Assembly: GCF_024055795.1 (NCBI RefSeq) | Contig: NZ_JAMXMY010000001.1 | Coordinates: 620,001-684,000 of the forward strand | DNA: 64,000 bases | DNA from: Actinoallomurus purpureus | GTDB lineage: Bacteria > Actinomycetota > Actinomycetes > Streptosporangiales > Streptosporangiaceae | Direction: 5' to 3' | In this document: positions 25,751 to 34,912 of the stretch, piece by piece | Numbering within the stretch: position 1 is the first letter of the stretch | Layout: each line of letters begins with the position of its first letter | Position numbers and translations under genes: made by a program | The notes under the pieces: model-generated | Told to the model about the DNA's origin: nothing | The model's input: the letters and a program-made list of their open reading frames with translations, nothing else | Databases searched by the model: none

Positions 25751-26326
25751 TCATCGCGTGGCGGGTTTCTGGCGTATCCGGGTCGCGGCCCAGTCGGCCA
25801 CGGTCGTGACGTCCGCCTGGCGGGGGAACACCTTGTCGACCAGTACCCGATGCACCTCGGGGTCGGCGTCGAGGCATCCGTCGGCCAGGACGGTGAGGCC
25901 GAAGTCGAGGTCGGCCGCTTGGCGCACGGTGGACAGCACGACGCCGCTCGTGGCGATGCCGGTGAGAACGAGGTGATCGATGTCGCCGGCCCGCAGGACC
26001 ATGTCGAGGTCGCTGCCGGCGAAGGCGCTGACGCGCCGCTTGGTGATGACGATGTCGCCGGGTTCTGGGGCCACGTCCGGATGGATCTGGGTGGCGTGGT
26101 CGCTGCCGGCCGCTGCCGCGGTGCCCGCGAGCGCACCGAACATCTTGTTCCGAGTGCTGATCTCCGGATAGCCGGGCCGGAACCCGACGACCACGTAGAT
26201 GACGGGAAGGCCGCCCGTCCGGGCGGCGCCGACCGCCTCGCGCAGGCGTGGCAGGTAGGTGGGATCGGGGTAACGGTCGACGACGACGCGTTGGACATCC
26301 ATGACGAGGAGAGCGTGCTTGGCCAC
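25751..26326 (-). CDS. Isochorismatase-like hydrolase lacking the catalytic Cys
   Basis: 191 residues from GTG 26326, which has GGAAGG 6 nt upstream; GTG 26332 abuts it. The fold is clear: Asp10 in LLVMDVQ, Lys96 in VITKRR, and the motif GIATSGVVLSTVRQA. The position that is Cys in nicotinamidases and N-carbamoylsarcosine amidases is Gly128. Cys is also absent in true isochorismatases (PhzD/EntB type), which hydrolyse vinyl ethers using the Asp. A cytosolic hydrolase of unknown substrate. It is divergent from a TetR gene, with a dyad (26352) between them. Confidence 0.85.
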   Translation of the reverse strand: MAKHALLVMDVQRVVVDRYPDPTYLPRLREAVGAARTGGLPVIYVVVGFRPGYPEISTRNKMFGALAGTAAAAGSDHATQIHPDVAPEPGDIVITKRRVSAFAGSDLDMVLRAGDIDHLVLTGIATSGVVLSTVRQAADLDFGLTVLADGCLDADPEVHRVLVDKVFPRQADVTTVADWAATRIRQKPATR

Positions 26327-26351
26327 CGTCACCCTTCCGTACCGTGAAGGT

Positions 26352-26371
26352 AAGTCATCAGTTGATTACTT
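26352..26371. promoter_or_regulatory. TetR operator candidate
   Basis: AAGTCATCA-GT-TGATTACTT is an inverted repeat matching at 8 of 9 positions, 26 bp upstream of the hydrolase start and upstream of the divergent tetR gene. A related half-site (GATGATTACCT) lies at 26405. A natural site for the adjacent regulator. Confidence 0.5.
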
Positions 26372-26489
26372 GGTAACGTAACCATGCCTCAGGGCTATGT
26401 CAACGGATGATTACCTGATGGCGTCGCAGAGCCGTGCCGCGGCGGCAGGTCGGAGTTCCGTACGGGACGACTCGCAGGGGAGGGCGCCG

Positions 26490-27143
26490 GTGGCGACGAG
26501 AAAGACCGGCGGGTCCGCGGACGACGCCGATCCGCGTACCGCCGGACAGCCCGCTGGGGGCCGCCGGCGGCGCGACGCGGCGGCGACCCGTCAAGCGCTC
26601 CTCGAGGCCGCGCGCAGCCGGTTCATCCGCCTTGGGTACGACCGTACGACACTCCGGGACGTCGCCGCGGACGTCGGGGTCAACCTCGCACTCATCAAGC
26701 GGTACTTCGACTCGAAGGAAGGCCTGTTCAAGGCGGCGCTGGCGGCCACGCCCCGATTCCTGGGCGGTGAAGGCGCGTTCCCCCCGGACCGTGCCGCCCT
26801 CGCCGAGGCCCTCAGCCGCCAACTGTCGGCCGGGGCGTGGCCGGAATTCGGCGAGCACCCGGTCCTGATGTTGTTGCGCGTCTCCGGCGACGAGCGGGTG
26901 GACGCCCTGCGCAGGCAGGCGCTGCAGGACTTCAGCCGGCAGGTGCTCGAGGCCTCGGGCACGGGGCCGGCGCGGGATGAGGGCGAACGGTTGCTGAGGG
27001 CGGAACTCCTGGTCGCGCTGGGCGTCGGCGTCGCCGTCGTACGATCGGCCGTTGGCCTGCAGCCCCTGCGCGACGCGACATCAGACGATCTGATCGGCCC
27101 GCTTCGCGATGTCGTCGACGTCCTGCTCGCGCCCCCGCGCTGA
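26490..27143 (+). CDS. TetR/AcrR family transcriptional regulator
   Basis: 217 residues from GTG 26490, chosen because GGGGAGGG lies 5-6 nt upstream. An in-frame ATG at 26397 would add 31 residues without a ribosome binding site. The HTH (about residues 30-75) reads LRDVAADVGVNLALIKRYFDSKEGLF; VNxALIKRYF is typical for a subgroup with TetR_C_17/PF17920-like C-terminal domains. A basic stretch GGRRRRDA precedes it. Likely repressor of the divergent isochorismatase-like gene and itself, and possibly of the monooxygenase downstream. Confidence 0.85.
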   Translation: MATRKTGGSADDADPRTAGQPAGGRRRRDAAATRQALLEAARSRFIRLGYDRTTLRDVAADVGVNLALIKRYFDSKEGLFKAALAATPRFLGGEGAFPPDRAALAEALSRQLSAGAWPEFGEHPVLMLLRVSGDERVDALRRQALQDFSRQVLEASGTGPARDEGERLLRAELLVALGVGVAVVRSAVGLQPLRDATSDDLIGPLRDVVDVLLAPPR

Positions 27144-27167
27144 TCGATCCCCGAACTCGTATAAACA

Positions 27168-27177
27168 GTAGTACTAC
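27168..27177. promoter_or_regulatory. Palindrome GTAGTACTAC
   Basis: A perfect 10-bp palindrome 28 bp upstream of the monooxygenase GTG, followed by a near repeat (CTTGTAGT). Position suits a repressor site overlapping the promoter. Confidence 0.35.
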
Positions 27178-27204
27178 CGCTTGTAGTTGATAGGGGGGTC
27201 GCCG

Positions 27205-28341
27205 GTGCGGGTGCTTGTCGTGGGGGCGGGGACCAGCGGGCTCGCGGCGGCGCGGGGACTGATCGCCGCAGGGCACGACGTGGTGGTGCTCGAGCAGGCG
27301 GCGGGGCTGCGTCTCGGCGGCGGGGCCATCACCCTGTGGTGCAACGGCACGGCGATCCTCGGCGATCTGGGCGTTGACCTGGAAGGGACGGGGCAGCGGC
27401 TGACGACGTTGTCCGCCCGGACCGCGCGTGGCCACCAGGTGCTGGAGGTCGACCTGGAGGCGCTGGCGGCACGGCTCGGTTCGGCCGCGCGGGTGATCCC
27501 GCGCCGGTCGCTCATCACCTGCCTGGCGAGCGGGCTGCCGGAGGGCACCGTACGCTTCGACTCGCGGGTCGACGAGCTGCGGGTCGACGACGACGGCGTA
27601 CGGGTGCGGACGCCGTCGGGCCAGGAGTACGGCGGCGACTTCCTGGTCGGAGCCGACGGTGTGCACTCGCGGGTGCGTGCCGCGGTCCTGGGCGGTGGCC
27701 GGGCGGTCCCGACCGGGCTGGCGACCTGGCAGGGCCTGACGCCGGCTCCGTTCGATCCGGGGACGACCACGACGATGCTGGTCGGCCGGAGAGGCGACGT
27801 CGGGTTCATGGGCGCGGGCGACGGGCTCTTGCAGTGGTTCTTCGACGTGCCGTGGTCGCCGGGCGCGCCACCGGAGGCCAAGCCACTGGAGATGCTGCGC
27901 CGGCGCTTCGCGGGATGGGCCTCGCCGGTCCCGCGGATTCTGGCGTCGCTGCGGGATGAGGACCTCGAGGTGTTCCCGCACACCCGGCACAAGGTGCCGC
28001 GCCGCTGGGGTGACGGGCGGTGCGTACTGCTCGGGGACGCGGCGCACGGGATGCCACCCGTCCTGGCGCAGGGAACGAACCAGGCGCTCGAGGACGTGGC
28101 GGCGTTGGTGGACTGCCTGGGCGGCGCATCCGATCCGAGCGCGGTCGTGCGCGCGTACTCGTCCAGGCGAAGGCGGCGCGCGGCCCTGGCCTCCACGGTC
28201 GCCTCGCGCAGTCTCGCGGTGTCCGGTCCGATGACGTTGATGCAGGGCGAGCACCTCATGCGCCTGACCGGTGCCGTGCCACCGCGTCTGGCCACGTGGA
28301 TGTTCGGACGTCTGCTGCGAACCCTCAGCGACCGGATCTGA
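27205..28341 (+). CDS. FAD-dependent monooxygenase (PHBH-like)
   Basis: 378 residues. GTG 27205 follows GGGGGG at 7 nt. FAD-binding GAGTSG (residues 7-12), the DG motif LVGADGVHSRVR (about 150) and the second FAD motif LLGDAAHGMPPVLAQGTNQALED (about 280) are intact. It is a single-component flavin hydroxylase resembling zeaxanthin epoxidase/salicylate hydroxylase-type proteins, which use NAD(P)H and oxygen on aromatic or polyketide substrates. The C-terminus is basic. It follows tetR by 60 bp and may be co-regulated. Confidence 0.87.
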   Translation: MRVLVVGAGTSGLAAARGLIAAGHDVVVLEQAAGLRLGGGAITLWCNGTAILGDLGVDLEGTGQRLTTLSARTARGHQVLEVDLEALAARLGSAARVIPRRSLITCLASGLPEGTVRFDSRVDELRVDDDGVRVRTPSGQEYGGDFLVGADGVHSRVRAAVLGGGRAVPTGLATWQGLTPAPFDPGTTTTMLVGRRGDVGFMGAGDGLLQWFFDVPWSPGAPPEAKPLEMLRRRFAGWASPVPRILASLRDEDLEVFPHTRHKVPRRWGDGRCVLLGDAAHGMPPVLAQGTNQALEDVAALVDCLGGASDPSAVVRAYSSRRRRRAALASTVASRSLAVSGPMTLMQGEHLMRLTGAVPPRLATWMFGRLLRTLSDRI

Positions 28342-28409
28342 AGCCGATTCTCGACACCGTCGTTCACTCGCGAGGGAGGAGCGTACGGCCGCGCGCCTTT
28401 GAAACAGAC

Positions 28410-29504
28410 TCAGGTGTTCTGAATGGTGTTCACCAGTTCGGCGACGAGGTTCGCCCGCTCGGCCATGGCTTCGATCAGCAGGTACTCGTGGTCGGCGTGG
28501 GCGCCGCCCCCGACCGCTCCAAGGCCATCGAGTGTCGGCACCCCCAGTGCGGCCGTGAAGTTGCCGTCGCTTCCGCCGCCGACCGCCCTGCCCTCGAGGC
28601 CGGGAAGCAGCCGCTTCGCCACCGCGAAGAGCTCGGCCGACGCCGACTCGGGCATCGGGGGTCGGCCGATCGCTCCCCGAACCGTGATCTCCGCCTCTTC
28701 GAGATGGGGAGCCAGAGCCGCGAACGCGGATTCGATTCGTTCCTTCTCGCCGGCCGACTCGACCCGGACGTCGACGATGACGGTGGCCTCTGCGGGAACG
28801 ACGTTGTCCAGGGTTCCTGCGGAGGCGACGGTCGGGGTGACGGTCGTGCCGATGTCGGGTCGGCCGAGCGCTGCGATGTCCAGTACTTGGTGTGACGCCT
28901 CGATCAGTGCGTTGACCCCGGCCGCGGGCTCGAGGCCCGCGTGCGACGCCCGGCCCGCGATGGAGACGCGGAACGTGCCGCAGCCTTTACGGCCGGTCTT
29001 CAGGGCTCCGCCGTCAGCGGCGCCCTCGAGCACGAGTACGGCGCCGCAGGCAAGGGCTCGTTCTTCGATGAGAGCTCGAGAGGATCGGGAGCCGACCTCT
29101 TCGTCGGCGGTCACCAGGATCTCGACGCCTGAGCGGTCATCGAGCGTCGCCAGGCCATGAACGGCCTGTACGAGACCGCCGAGCATGTCAAAGACCCCGG
29201 GACCGGTCGCACGCCCGTCGTCGACCATGAACGGGCGGCGTTCAAGGGTGCCGAGCGGAAACACCGTGTCATGGTGACCGAGGATCAGGACTTTGGGATC
29301 GCCGCCGGCCGACCAGTGGACGTGCGGCCCGGCTTCGCTCTCAACGAGGACGGCCTGCCCGCCAAGGCGGCTCTCGACGACAGCGGCGACGGCTCTGGCC
29401 GATGCCGTCAAGGCGTCGAGATCGCGCGATGGAGACTCGACTTCGACGAGTGTCCTGAGGTCCTCGATCATCGCGTCGACACGCACATCGACGGTCCTGC
29501 GCAT
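28410..29504 (-). CDS. M20 family metallopeptidase (carboxypeptidase G2-like)
   Basis: 364 residues. Zinc ligands and catalytic residues are visible: His78 and Asp80 (GHHDTVFP), bridging Asp106 (GVFDMLGG), general base Glu135-Glu136 (TADEEVGS), a dimerisation domain (about 170-290) with ASHAGLEPAAG, and the late His in GGGAHADHEY. Length and order fit glutamate carboxypeptidase/CPG2. The bridging-Asp motif is DMLGG instead of the common DMKGG. A cytosolic enzyme removing terminal amino acids or deacylating. It is convergent with the monooxygenase. The start MRRTVDVRVD has no strong ribosome binding site. Confidence 0.88.
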   Translation of the reverse strand: MRRTVDVRVDAMIEDLRTLVEVESPSRDLDALTASARAVAAVVESRLGGQAVLVESEAGPHVHWSAGGDPKVLILGHHDTVFPLGTLERRPFMVDDGRATGPGVFDMLGGLVQAVHGLATLDDRSGVEILVTADEEVGSRSSRALIEERALACGAVLVLEGAADGGALKTGRKGCGTFRVSIAGRASHAGLEPAAGVNALIEASHQVLDIAALGRPDIGTTVTPTVASAGTLDNVVPAEATVIVDVRVESAGEKERIESAFAALAPHLEEAEITVRGAIGRPPMPESASAELFAVAKRLLPGLEGRAVGGGSDGNFTAALGVPTLDGLGAVGGGAHADHEYLLIEAMAERANLVAELVNTIQNT

Positions 29505-29811
29505 CGTCACGTCGCAAGGGTAGTGGGTACGCCGTGACGGACCGGTTCGCAGCACGTGGTGGCGACGTGACGCGTCCGAGGGCGGCGTACATCGCCTGAT
29601 CGTCCAGAGTCTTCGTCGTCACAGGTACGAATCGTCTGGATGATAACGAGGCGTCGGGCCCAACATCGCTTCGAGATTCGCCTGGTCTCTTCCCCAAGCC
29701 GGGGGCACGACGATCGTCACCGACGTCGTCGTACGGGTGGAGTGGGAGCGCCAAGAGGGGCTCCTGGACAGCGACGGGCGGCCGCCGGGCGCAGAGAGGC
29801 GTCGACGGCGC

Positions 29812-29844
29812 GGCCCCTGACCGGCGCGACGGCGGTCAGGGGCC
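29812..29844. terminator. Hairpin in 29505-29952 gap
   Basis: Arms GGCCCCTGACCG (29812-29823) and CGGTCAGGGGCC (29833-29844) pair perfectly over 12 bp. It lies downstream of the minus-strand marR gene and probably terminates it. The rest of the 448-bp gap shows no gene I can support; a short open frame around 29690-29815 has no recognisable similarity. Confidence 0.55.
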
Positions 29845-29952
29845 GAAGGCGCTCAGTGTCACCAGCCACGTTCGGGCGGTCTCAGCCATGTGTCGGGCGG
29901 GCCCACCATCGCGCACGGGTGGTTTCGCCATCGCTTCGGGGGTGCCGGGTGG

Positions 29953-30429
29953 TCAGGTGGCGAGCCAGCTGACGGTGTCGACGGCGAGCCCGGTCGGGCC
30001 TGTCATCGCGCGCAGGGCGTCCTCCAGGTCGGCGAGGCGATCGGCGCCGAGGGCGGCCGCCCAATGTGAGCGCAGCCGGTCGAAGATCGCCGCGGATCGG
30101 GTGAGCGCGTCGACGCCGCGTGGGGTGAGGCGTACGAGTTTGCGCCGCCCATCCGCCGGGTCGTCCACGCGCTCGGCGTAGCCGATCTCCTCGAGCCGGT
30201 CGATGGTCTTGCCCGCGGCCTGTTTGGAGACCCCGAGTCGGCGGCCGACCTCGCTGGCCGAGGCGCCGCCGGGGCCGATGGCCTGCATCGCGAACCCGTG
30301 CACCGGCCGTGCGTGCGGATGGCCCTGGCGGGCGAGCTCGGCGTGGAGCTCGTCGATGAGGGCGCGGAAGCCCGCGAGCAGCAGCAGGGGCAGCTCGAAG
30401 CCCGGACGGTCGTCAGCCGTTGCGGACAT
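29953..30429 (-). CDS. MarR family transcriptional regulator
   Basis: 158 residues from ATG 30429. The winged helix reads ASASEVGRRLGVSKQAAGKTIDRLEEIGY followed by the wing DPADGRRKLVRLTPRG, the canonical MarR DNA-binding region. It is divergent, 58 bp apart, from an AhpD-like gene, which it probably represses. The intergenic DNA is AT-rich (GGTTTACTATTTCGACAACC). Confidence 0.87.
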   Translation of the reverse strand: MSATADDRPGFELPLLLLAGFRALIDELHAELARQGHPHARPVHGFAMQAIGPGGASASEVGRRLGVSKQAAGKTIDRLEEIGYAERVDDPADGRRKLVRLTPRGVDALTRSAAIFDRLRSHWAAALGADRLADLEDALRAMTGPTGLAVDTVSWLAT

Positions 30430-30487
30430 CGTCAACCCGGTTTACTATTTCGACAACCACATTGCCGAGTTTAGGGGATGCTCCCTC

Positions 30488-31042
30488 ATGACGTTCGTCG
30501 ACCACACGATCGAGTCCGCCCCGCCCGCCGCCCGCCGCTCCATGGAGGCGGTCGTCAAGAACCTGGGATACCTGCCCACGGCCGTCGCCCGCCTCGCCGC
30601 CTCACCGCAACTGCTCGACGGCTTCCTGCGGATGAGCGGCCTTTTCGAGACGACCACGCTCAGCGAAGTCGCCCGGGAGGTGCTCATCATGACCATGGCC
30701 ACCCGCAACGGCTGCCACGTCTGCGTCGCCATGCACTCGGCCAAGCTCGCCTCGCTCGACGCGGACCCCCGGCTGATCGCCGCCCTGCGCGAGGGCCGCC
30801 CCCTGGACGACGCGCCGCTGGAGGCGATGCGGCGGTTCGTCCTGGAGGTCCTCGCCACCTCCGGCGCGGTCTCCGCCGAGGCGATGGAGGAGTTCCTCGA
30901 CCAGGGCTACACCAGGCAGAACGCCCTCGAGGTCGTTCTCGGCATCGGCGCCTACACCATGTCCACCCTGGCCAACCGGATGACCGCAGCGCCCCTGGAC
31001 GAGGCGCTGCGCCCCTTCGCCTGGACCGAACACGCCGCCTGA
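30488..31042 (+). CDS. AhpD-like/carboxymuconolactone decarboxylase family protein
   Basis: 184 residues. The redox centre EVLIMTMATRNGCHVCVAMH contains Cys76, Cys79 and His83 with upstream Glu64, the AhpD-type CxxC motif for peroxidase or thiol-redox activity. The ATG follows AGGGGATG. A cytosolic homo-oligomer is expected. With the divergent MarR regulator, it forms a redox- or phenolic-sensing pair common in actinomycetes. Confidence 0.85.
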   Translation: MTFVDHTIESAPPAARRSMEAVVKNLGYLPTAVARLAASPQLLDGFLRMSGLFETTTLSEVAREVLIMTMATRNGCHVCVAMHSAKLASLDADPRLIAALREGRPLDDAPLEAMRRFVLEVLATSGAVSAEAMEEFLDQGYTRQNALEVVLGIGAYTMSTLANRMTAAPLDEALRPFAWTEHAA

Positions 31043-31100
31043 ATCGCGCGCACCCGGTCCTAGGGTCGCCCGGCGTCGGCCACGCGGACGGGCCGCGTCC

Positions 31101-32987
31101 CTACGGTGACAGAGTGAGGCGGTGCAGCCGGAGCGCGAGCTGGATCTCCAGCGCGCGCTCCGGGGACTGCCAGCCTTCGCCGAGCAGCTTGCCGACCCGG
31201 TCCAGGCGCTGGGTGACCGTGTTGACGTGGACGTGCAGGCGTTCGGCCGCCCGCGACAGGCTCCCGCCGGCCTCGAAGTAGGCCTCCAGCGTCGTCACCA
31301 GCTTGGTCCCGCGGCGTTCGTCGTAGTCCAGCACCGGGCCCAGCGCCGAGGTCAGGAAACCCCTCACGTCCCTGCCGTCGCCGACGAGCAGGCCGACAAA
31401 GCCCAGCTCGGCGGCGCCCGCGCCCTGCCCGGCGCGGCCGAGGGCGAGCAGCGCGTCCGCGCAGCGCCCCGCCTCCCGGTGGGCCACCGTGACCTCCGCC
31501 GCCTCATCGACCGGGCCCGCGGCCCCGGCGGTGGCCGGCGTGCCGAGCGACGCGCCGCACTCGCGGGCCACGCGGCGGGCGACCGCGCCCGGATTCAGGC
31601 CGGGCAGCAGCAGCACGATCTCCTCGCCGCGCGCGGCGGCCAGGCCTCCGGCGGACGAGGCGTAGGAGGCGGCCCAGAACGTGGCACGCGGCCGGTCGCC
31701 GCCGTGCCGGACGACCACGAGGACGTGGGGGGCTCCGAGATCGAACCCGACCAGGCGGGCCCGGGCGCGGAGCGCGTCGACGTCGGTGACGCGGCCGCTG
31801 AGCAGGTCGTCCAGCAGTTCACCGCGCACCCGGCCCTCGGCCTCGGCGACGCTGCGCCGGAACAACAGCAGCAGCGCGGTGACCAGTGCCCCGCGCTCGA
31901 GGATCCGCTGGTCGCTGCCGGACAGCTCCCCGGCTCCGGGCGCACCCAGGATCACGGTGCCGAGCACTTCGGCGCCGGCGGCGATCGAGGCGATCCACAG
32001 CCGCCCGCGCTGCACCGCGCGGCCCAGGGAACGCGACGCGCCCACCGCCTCGGCGACGGTGGCATCGTCGGATTCGCCGATCATGCCGACGGCGGCCAGC
32101 CGGCGGCCCTCGGCGTCCAGGACGAGCAGCGCGCCGCCGAGCACGTCGATGATGACCTCCGCGACGTCCTGCACCCCGCCGCCGCGTACGAGCAGCGTCG
32201 TCATCCGGTCGTGGGCCTGGGCCGCGCGTTCGACCGCCGCGCTGCGCGCCTTGATGAGCTCGTTGGCGGCGCTGAGCTCCTCCAGGGCCGCGCGGGTGTC
32301 GTCGAGCAGGCGGGCGTTGTCGATCGCGATGGCCGCGTGCGCGGCGAGGGAGCCGAGCAGGGCGACCTCTTCGGGGACGAACGGACGGGCGCTGCGGTTG
32401 GCGGCGAACAGGACGCCGATGACGCGTGAGCCCAGGCGCATCGGGACGCCCAGGATCGCCACCAGGTCCTCCTCCTGGACCGCGGCGTCGATGTAGGTGC
32501 GGTGGTGGAAGCGCTCGTCGGCGAAGTAGTCGGCGCTGCTGTAGGGCGTGCCGGTCTGGGCGACCAGGCCCGCCAGGCCCGAGCCGAACGGTATGCGCAG
32601 GGCACGGAAGGCGGCCGACACCGATCCGTCGGTCACCCGCATAGACGTGTCGCCGCGTTCGTCGTCGGTGAGGGTCATGTACGACACGTCGGCGCCCAGG
32701 AGCCGGCGGGCGCGGCGCACGATCGCCTCCAGGACCGCGTCGAGCCCGCGCAGCCCGGCCAGGTCGCTGGCCGTGTCGAACAGCGCGGCCAGCTCGGCCT
32801 CACGGCGGGCGCGGCGCGCCAGCAGCGAGCGCACCCGCAGGGCGGCGACCTTCGTCGTCTCCAGTTCCGCCAGCACGCGCGGGTCCGCACCGGCCACGCG
32901 CGCCTCCACCAGGGGCGCCTCGAACTCCGCTGCCGAGGCCTCTCGCGCCAGCAGGTCCAGGAAGACATCGCAGCTCATGAAGGCCAT
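31101..32987 (-). CDS. PucR/CdaR-type regulator with GAF domain
   Basis: 628 residues. A coiled N-terminal helix (about 30-65) leads to a GAF domain (about 70-240) with FGSGLAGLVAQTGTPYSS and VAILGVPMRLGSRVIGVLFAANR. A second sensor-like/CdaR region follows (about 290-520), and the C-terminal PucR HTH (HTH_30) is YFEAGGSLSRAAERLHVHVNTVTQRLDRV. Such proteins activate catabolic operons in response to a metabolite bound by GAF. The start (MAFMSCD, 32987) lies 3 bp after the stop of the dehydrogenase gene, so it is the last gene of the liv-bdh operon and the likely local regulator. Confidence 0.88.
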   Translation of the reverse strand: MAFMSCDVFLDLLAREASAAEFEAPLVEARVAGADPRVLAELETTKVAALRVRSLLARRARREAELAALFDTASDLAGLRGLDAVLEAIVRRARRLLGADVSYMTLTDDERGDTSMRVTDGSVSAAFRALRIPFGSGLAGLVAQTGTPYSSADYFADERFHHRTYIDAAVQEEDLVAILGVPMRLGSRVIGVLFAANRSARPFVPEEVALLGSLAAHAAIAIDNARLLDDTRAALEELSAANELIKARSAAVERAAQAHDRMTTLLVRGGGVQDVAEVIIDVLGGALLVLDAEGRRLAAVGMIGESDDATVAEAVGASRSLGRAVQRGRLWIASIAAGAEVLGTVILGAPGAGELSGSDQRILERGALVTALLLLFRRSVAEAEGRVRGELLDDLLSGRVTDVDALRARARLVGFDLGAPHVLVVVRHGGDRPRATFWAASYASSAGGLAAARGEEIVLLLPGLNPGAVARRVARECGASLGTPATAGAAGPVDEAAEVTVAHREAGRCADALLALGRAGQGAGAAELGFVGLLVGDGRDVRGFLTSALGPVLDYDERRGTKLVTTLEAYFEAGGSLSRAAERLHVHVNTVTQRLDRVGKLLGEGWQSPERALEIQLALRLHRLTLSP

Positions 32988-32989
32988 TT

Positions 32990-33784
32990 TCAGTGCGCGG
33001 TCCAGCCGCCGTCGATGGTGATGGACGAACCGGTGACCATCGCCGCCTGTGGGGAGCACAGGTACGCCACGAGGTCGGCGACCTCATCGGGTTCGATGAG
33101 GCGGCGGACCGCGGCCTTGGCGAGCATGATCTGGTCGATGACCTGTCCGGAGTCGAGGCCGTGCGCGGCGGCCTGGTCGGCGATCTGTTTCTCCACCAGC
33201 GCGGTGCGGACGTAGGCGGGGCTGACGCAGTTGGCGGTCACGCCGTAGGGGGCGGCCTCCAGGGCGATCACCTTCGACAGGCCCTCGAGGGCGTGTTTGG
33301 CGGTGACGTAGGCGGCCTTGTAGGGGGAGGCGCGGTGGCCGTGGACCGAGGAGATGTTCACGACGCGTCCCCAGCCGCGCTCGTACATGCCCGGCAGTGT
33401 CCGGCGGGCCAGCCGGAACGGCGCCTCGACCATGATCCGCTGGATGCGCGCGAAGATCTCCGGGGGGAATTCGGTGACCGGTGCGACGTGCTGCAGTCCG
33501 GCGTTGTTGACCAGGATGTCGACGCCGTCGCAGTCGACGCCCTCCACCGCGTCCGGGTCGGACAGGTCCACGGCGAGGGCGTGGCCGCCGAGCTCGGCGG
33601 CCACGGCCCGCGCGGCGTCCTCGCGTACGTCCACGACGATGAGTTCGGCTCCGGCGGCGGCGAGCCGCCGGGCGCAGGCCAGGCCGATGCCGCCGGCGGC
33701 GCCGGTCACCAGGGCGCGGTGCCCGGACAGGTCCGGACCGCCGGAGGGCCCGGGGGTCACGCTGGTGTCGGTGGTCACGGCCAC
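32990..33784 (-). CDS. bdhA: 3-hydroxybutyrate dehydrogenase (SDR family)
   Basis: 264 residues from GTG 33784 with AAGGAG 7 nt upstream. SDR hallmarks are TGAAGGIG (27-34), NNAG (93-96), catalytic Ser146, Tyr159 and Lys163. The phrase GLQHVAPVTEFP (Gln98, His99) is characteristic of bacterial D-3-hydroxybutyrate dehydrogenases, which interconvert 3-hydroxybutyrate and acetoacetate with NAD. The neighbouring CoA-transferase genes (acetoacetate to acetoacetyl-CoA) strongly support this assignment. Sixth gene of the operon. Confidence 0.88.
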   Translation of the reverse strand: MAVTTDTSVTPGPSGGPDLSGHRALVTGAAGGIGLACARRLAAAGAELIVVDVREDAARAVAAELGGHALAVDLSDPDAVEGVDCDGVDILVNNAGLQHVAPVTEFPPEIFARIQRIMVEAPFRLARRTLPGMYERGWGRVVNISSVHGHRASPYKAAYVTAKHALEGLSKVIALEAAPYGVTANCVSPAYVRTALVEKQIADQAAAHGLDSGQVIDQIMLAKAAVRRLIEPDEVADLVAYLCSPQAAMVTGSSITIDGGWTAH

Positions 33785-33871
33785 GGTGAGGCTCCTTCGG
33801 GGTGCGGAACGGCCCACGGCATGGACGGGTCCGCGGATCGGGCGAGGGCAGGCGGGCGGGGTCGCCGGCCC

Positions 33872-34912
33872 TTACCGGGCTGGGCGGGTCGGCACCTCGT
33901 CCGCGGGCGCGGTCGGCGTGCCGGGGGTCTCGTCATGGGGCGTGCCGGGATCGGGGCCGGGGGCGGGTACGGCCCGGGCGGCGCGGGCCCGCAGGGCGTC
34001 GCGGACGGTGCCCCACACGCCCCGGCGGAACACGAGCACGATGATCACGAAGATGGTGCCGGTGACGAGCCCGATCTCCTGGAACCCGGCGGTGGCCAGG
34101 TAGTCGTTCAGCTCGACGATCAGTGCGGCGCCGAACGCCCCGCCCCACAGCGTGCCGATCCCGCCGAGGACGACCATCATCACGACCTGCCCGGAGGTGG
34201 TCCAGTACACCTCGTCCAGGGAGGCGAACCCGTGACCGATCGCGAACAGGCCGCCGGCGAGGCCGGACAGTCCGGCCGACAGCACGAACGCCAGCAGCTT
34301 GTAGCGGGCCACCGGGTAGCCCAGGGCCTGGGCGCGGGCGGGGTTGTCGCGGACGGCGACCAGCACCCGCCCGAACGGGGAGCGGACGACGCGCCAGGCC
34401 GCGAGCAGCCCGGCCAGCACGAACGGCAGTCCCGCGTAGTAGAAGAAGAACGGGTCGGACAGATCGATGCCGAACAGGTCGCGGGGGATGCCCTGCAGGC
34501 CGTTCTCCCCGCCGGTCAGGCCGCGCCACTGGTTGGCCACGAAGTACACCACCTGCGCGAACGCGAGGGTGACCATGGCGAAGTAGATGCCGCGCAGGCG
34601 GGCGGACAGGTATCCGATGGGCACCGCCAGGAGCGCGGCGGCGGCGGCCCCGCCGAGCACGGCGACCGGGAACGGCAGTCCGGCGTGCAGCGCGATCAGG
34701 CCGGTGACGTATGCCGAGCCGCCCCAGAAGGCCGCGTGGCCGAAGGGCAGCAGCCCGGTGAAGCCGAGCAGCAGGTCGACCGCGGCGGCGAACAGCGCCC
34801 AGCAGGCGATGTCCAACGCGACCGGCGGGTAGATCATCCAGGGCAGGATCAGGGCGATGAGCAGCCCGGTCAGGAGCGGGATCGGCCGGGCGGCGAGACG
34901 GGAGATGATCAC
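33872..34912 (-). CDS. livM: Branched-chain-type ABC permease LivM
   Basis: 346 residues from GTG 34912, overlapping the livH stop by 4 bp (GTGA). About ten TM helices. LivM-type signatures include ALFAAAVDLLLGFTGLLPFGHAAF and the EAA-like loop VRDNPARAQALGY. The last about 35 residues form a hydrophilic Pro/Thr/Asp tail. With LivH it forms the membrane channel of a HAAT-type importer. A longer open frame through livH in this register is an artefact of high GC. Confidence 0.9.
   Translation of the reverse strand: MIISRLAARPIPLLTGLLIALILPWMIYPPVALDIACWALFAAAVDLLLGFTGLLPFGHAAFWGGSAYVTGLIALHAGLPFPVAVLGGAAAAALLAVPIGYLSARLRGIYFAMVTLAFAQVVYFVANQWRGLTGGENGLQGIPRDLFGIDLSDPFFFYYAGLPFVLAGLLAAWRVVRSPFGRVLVAVRDNPARAQALGYPVARYKLLAFVLSAGLSGLAGGLFAIGHGFASLDEVYWTTSGQVVMMVVLGGIGTLWGGAFGAALIVELNDYLATAGFQEIGLVTGTIFVIIVLVFRRGVWGTVRDALRARAARAVPAPGPDPGTPHDETPGTPTAPADEVPTRPAR

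Noticed and set aside
29640-29972. 110-codon plus-strand ORF
   Set aside because: Arg-rich translation, no RBS, contains a perfect terminator hairpin and overlaps the 3' end of marR.
27205-30429. Biosynthetic gene cluster around the monooxygenase and isochorismatase-like genes
   Set aside because: No core synthase, carrier protein or terpene cyclase is present. The genes are separate regulator-enzyme pairs.
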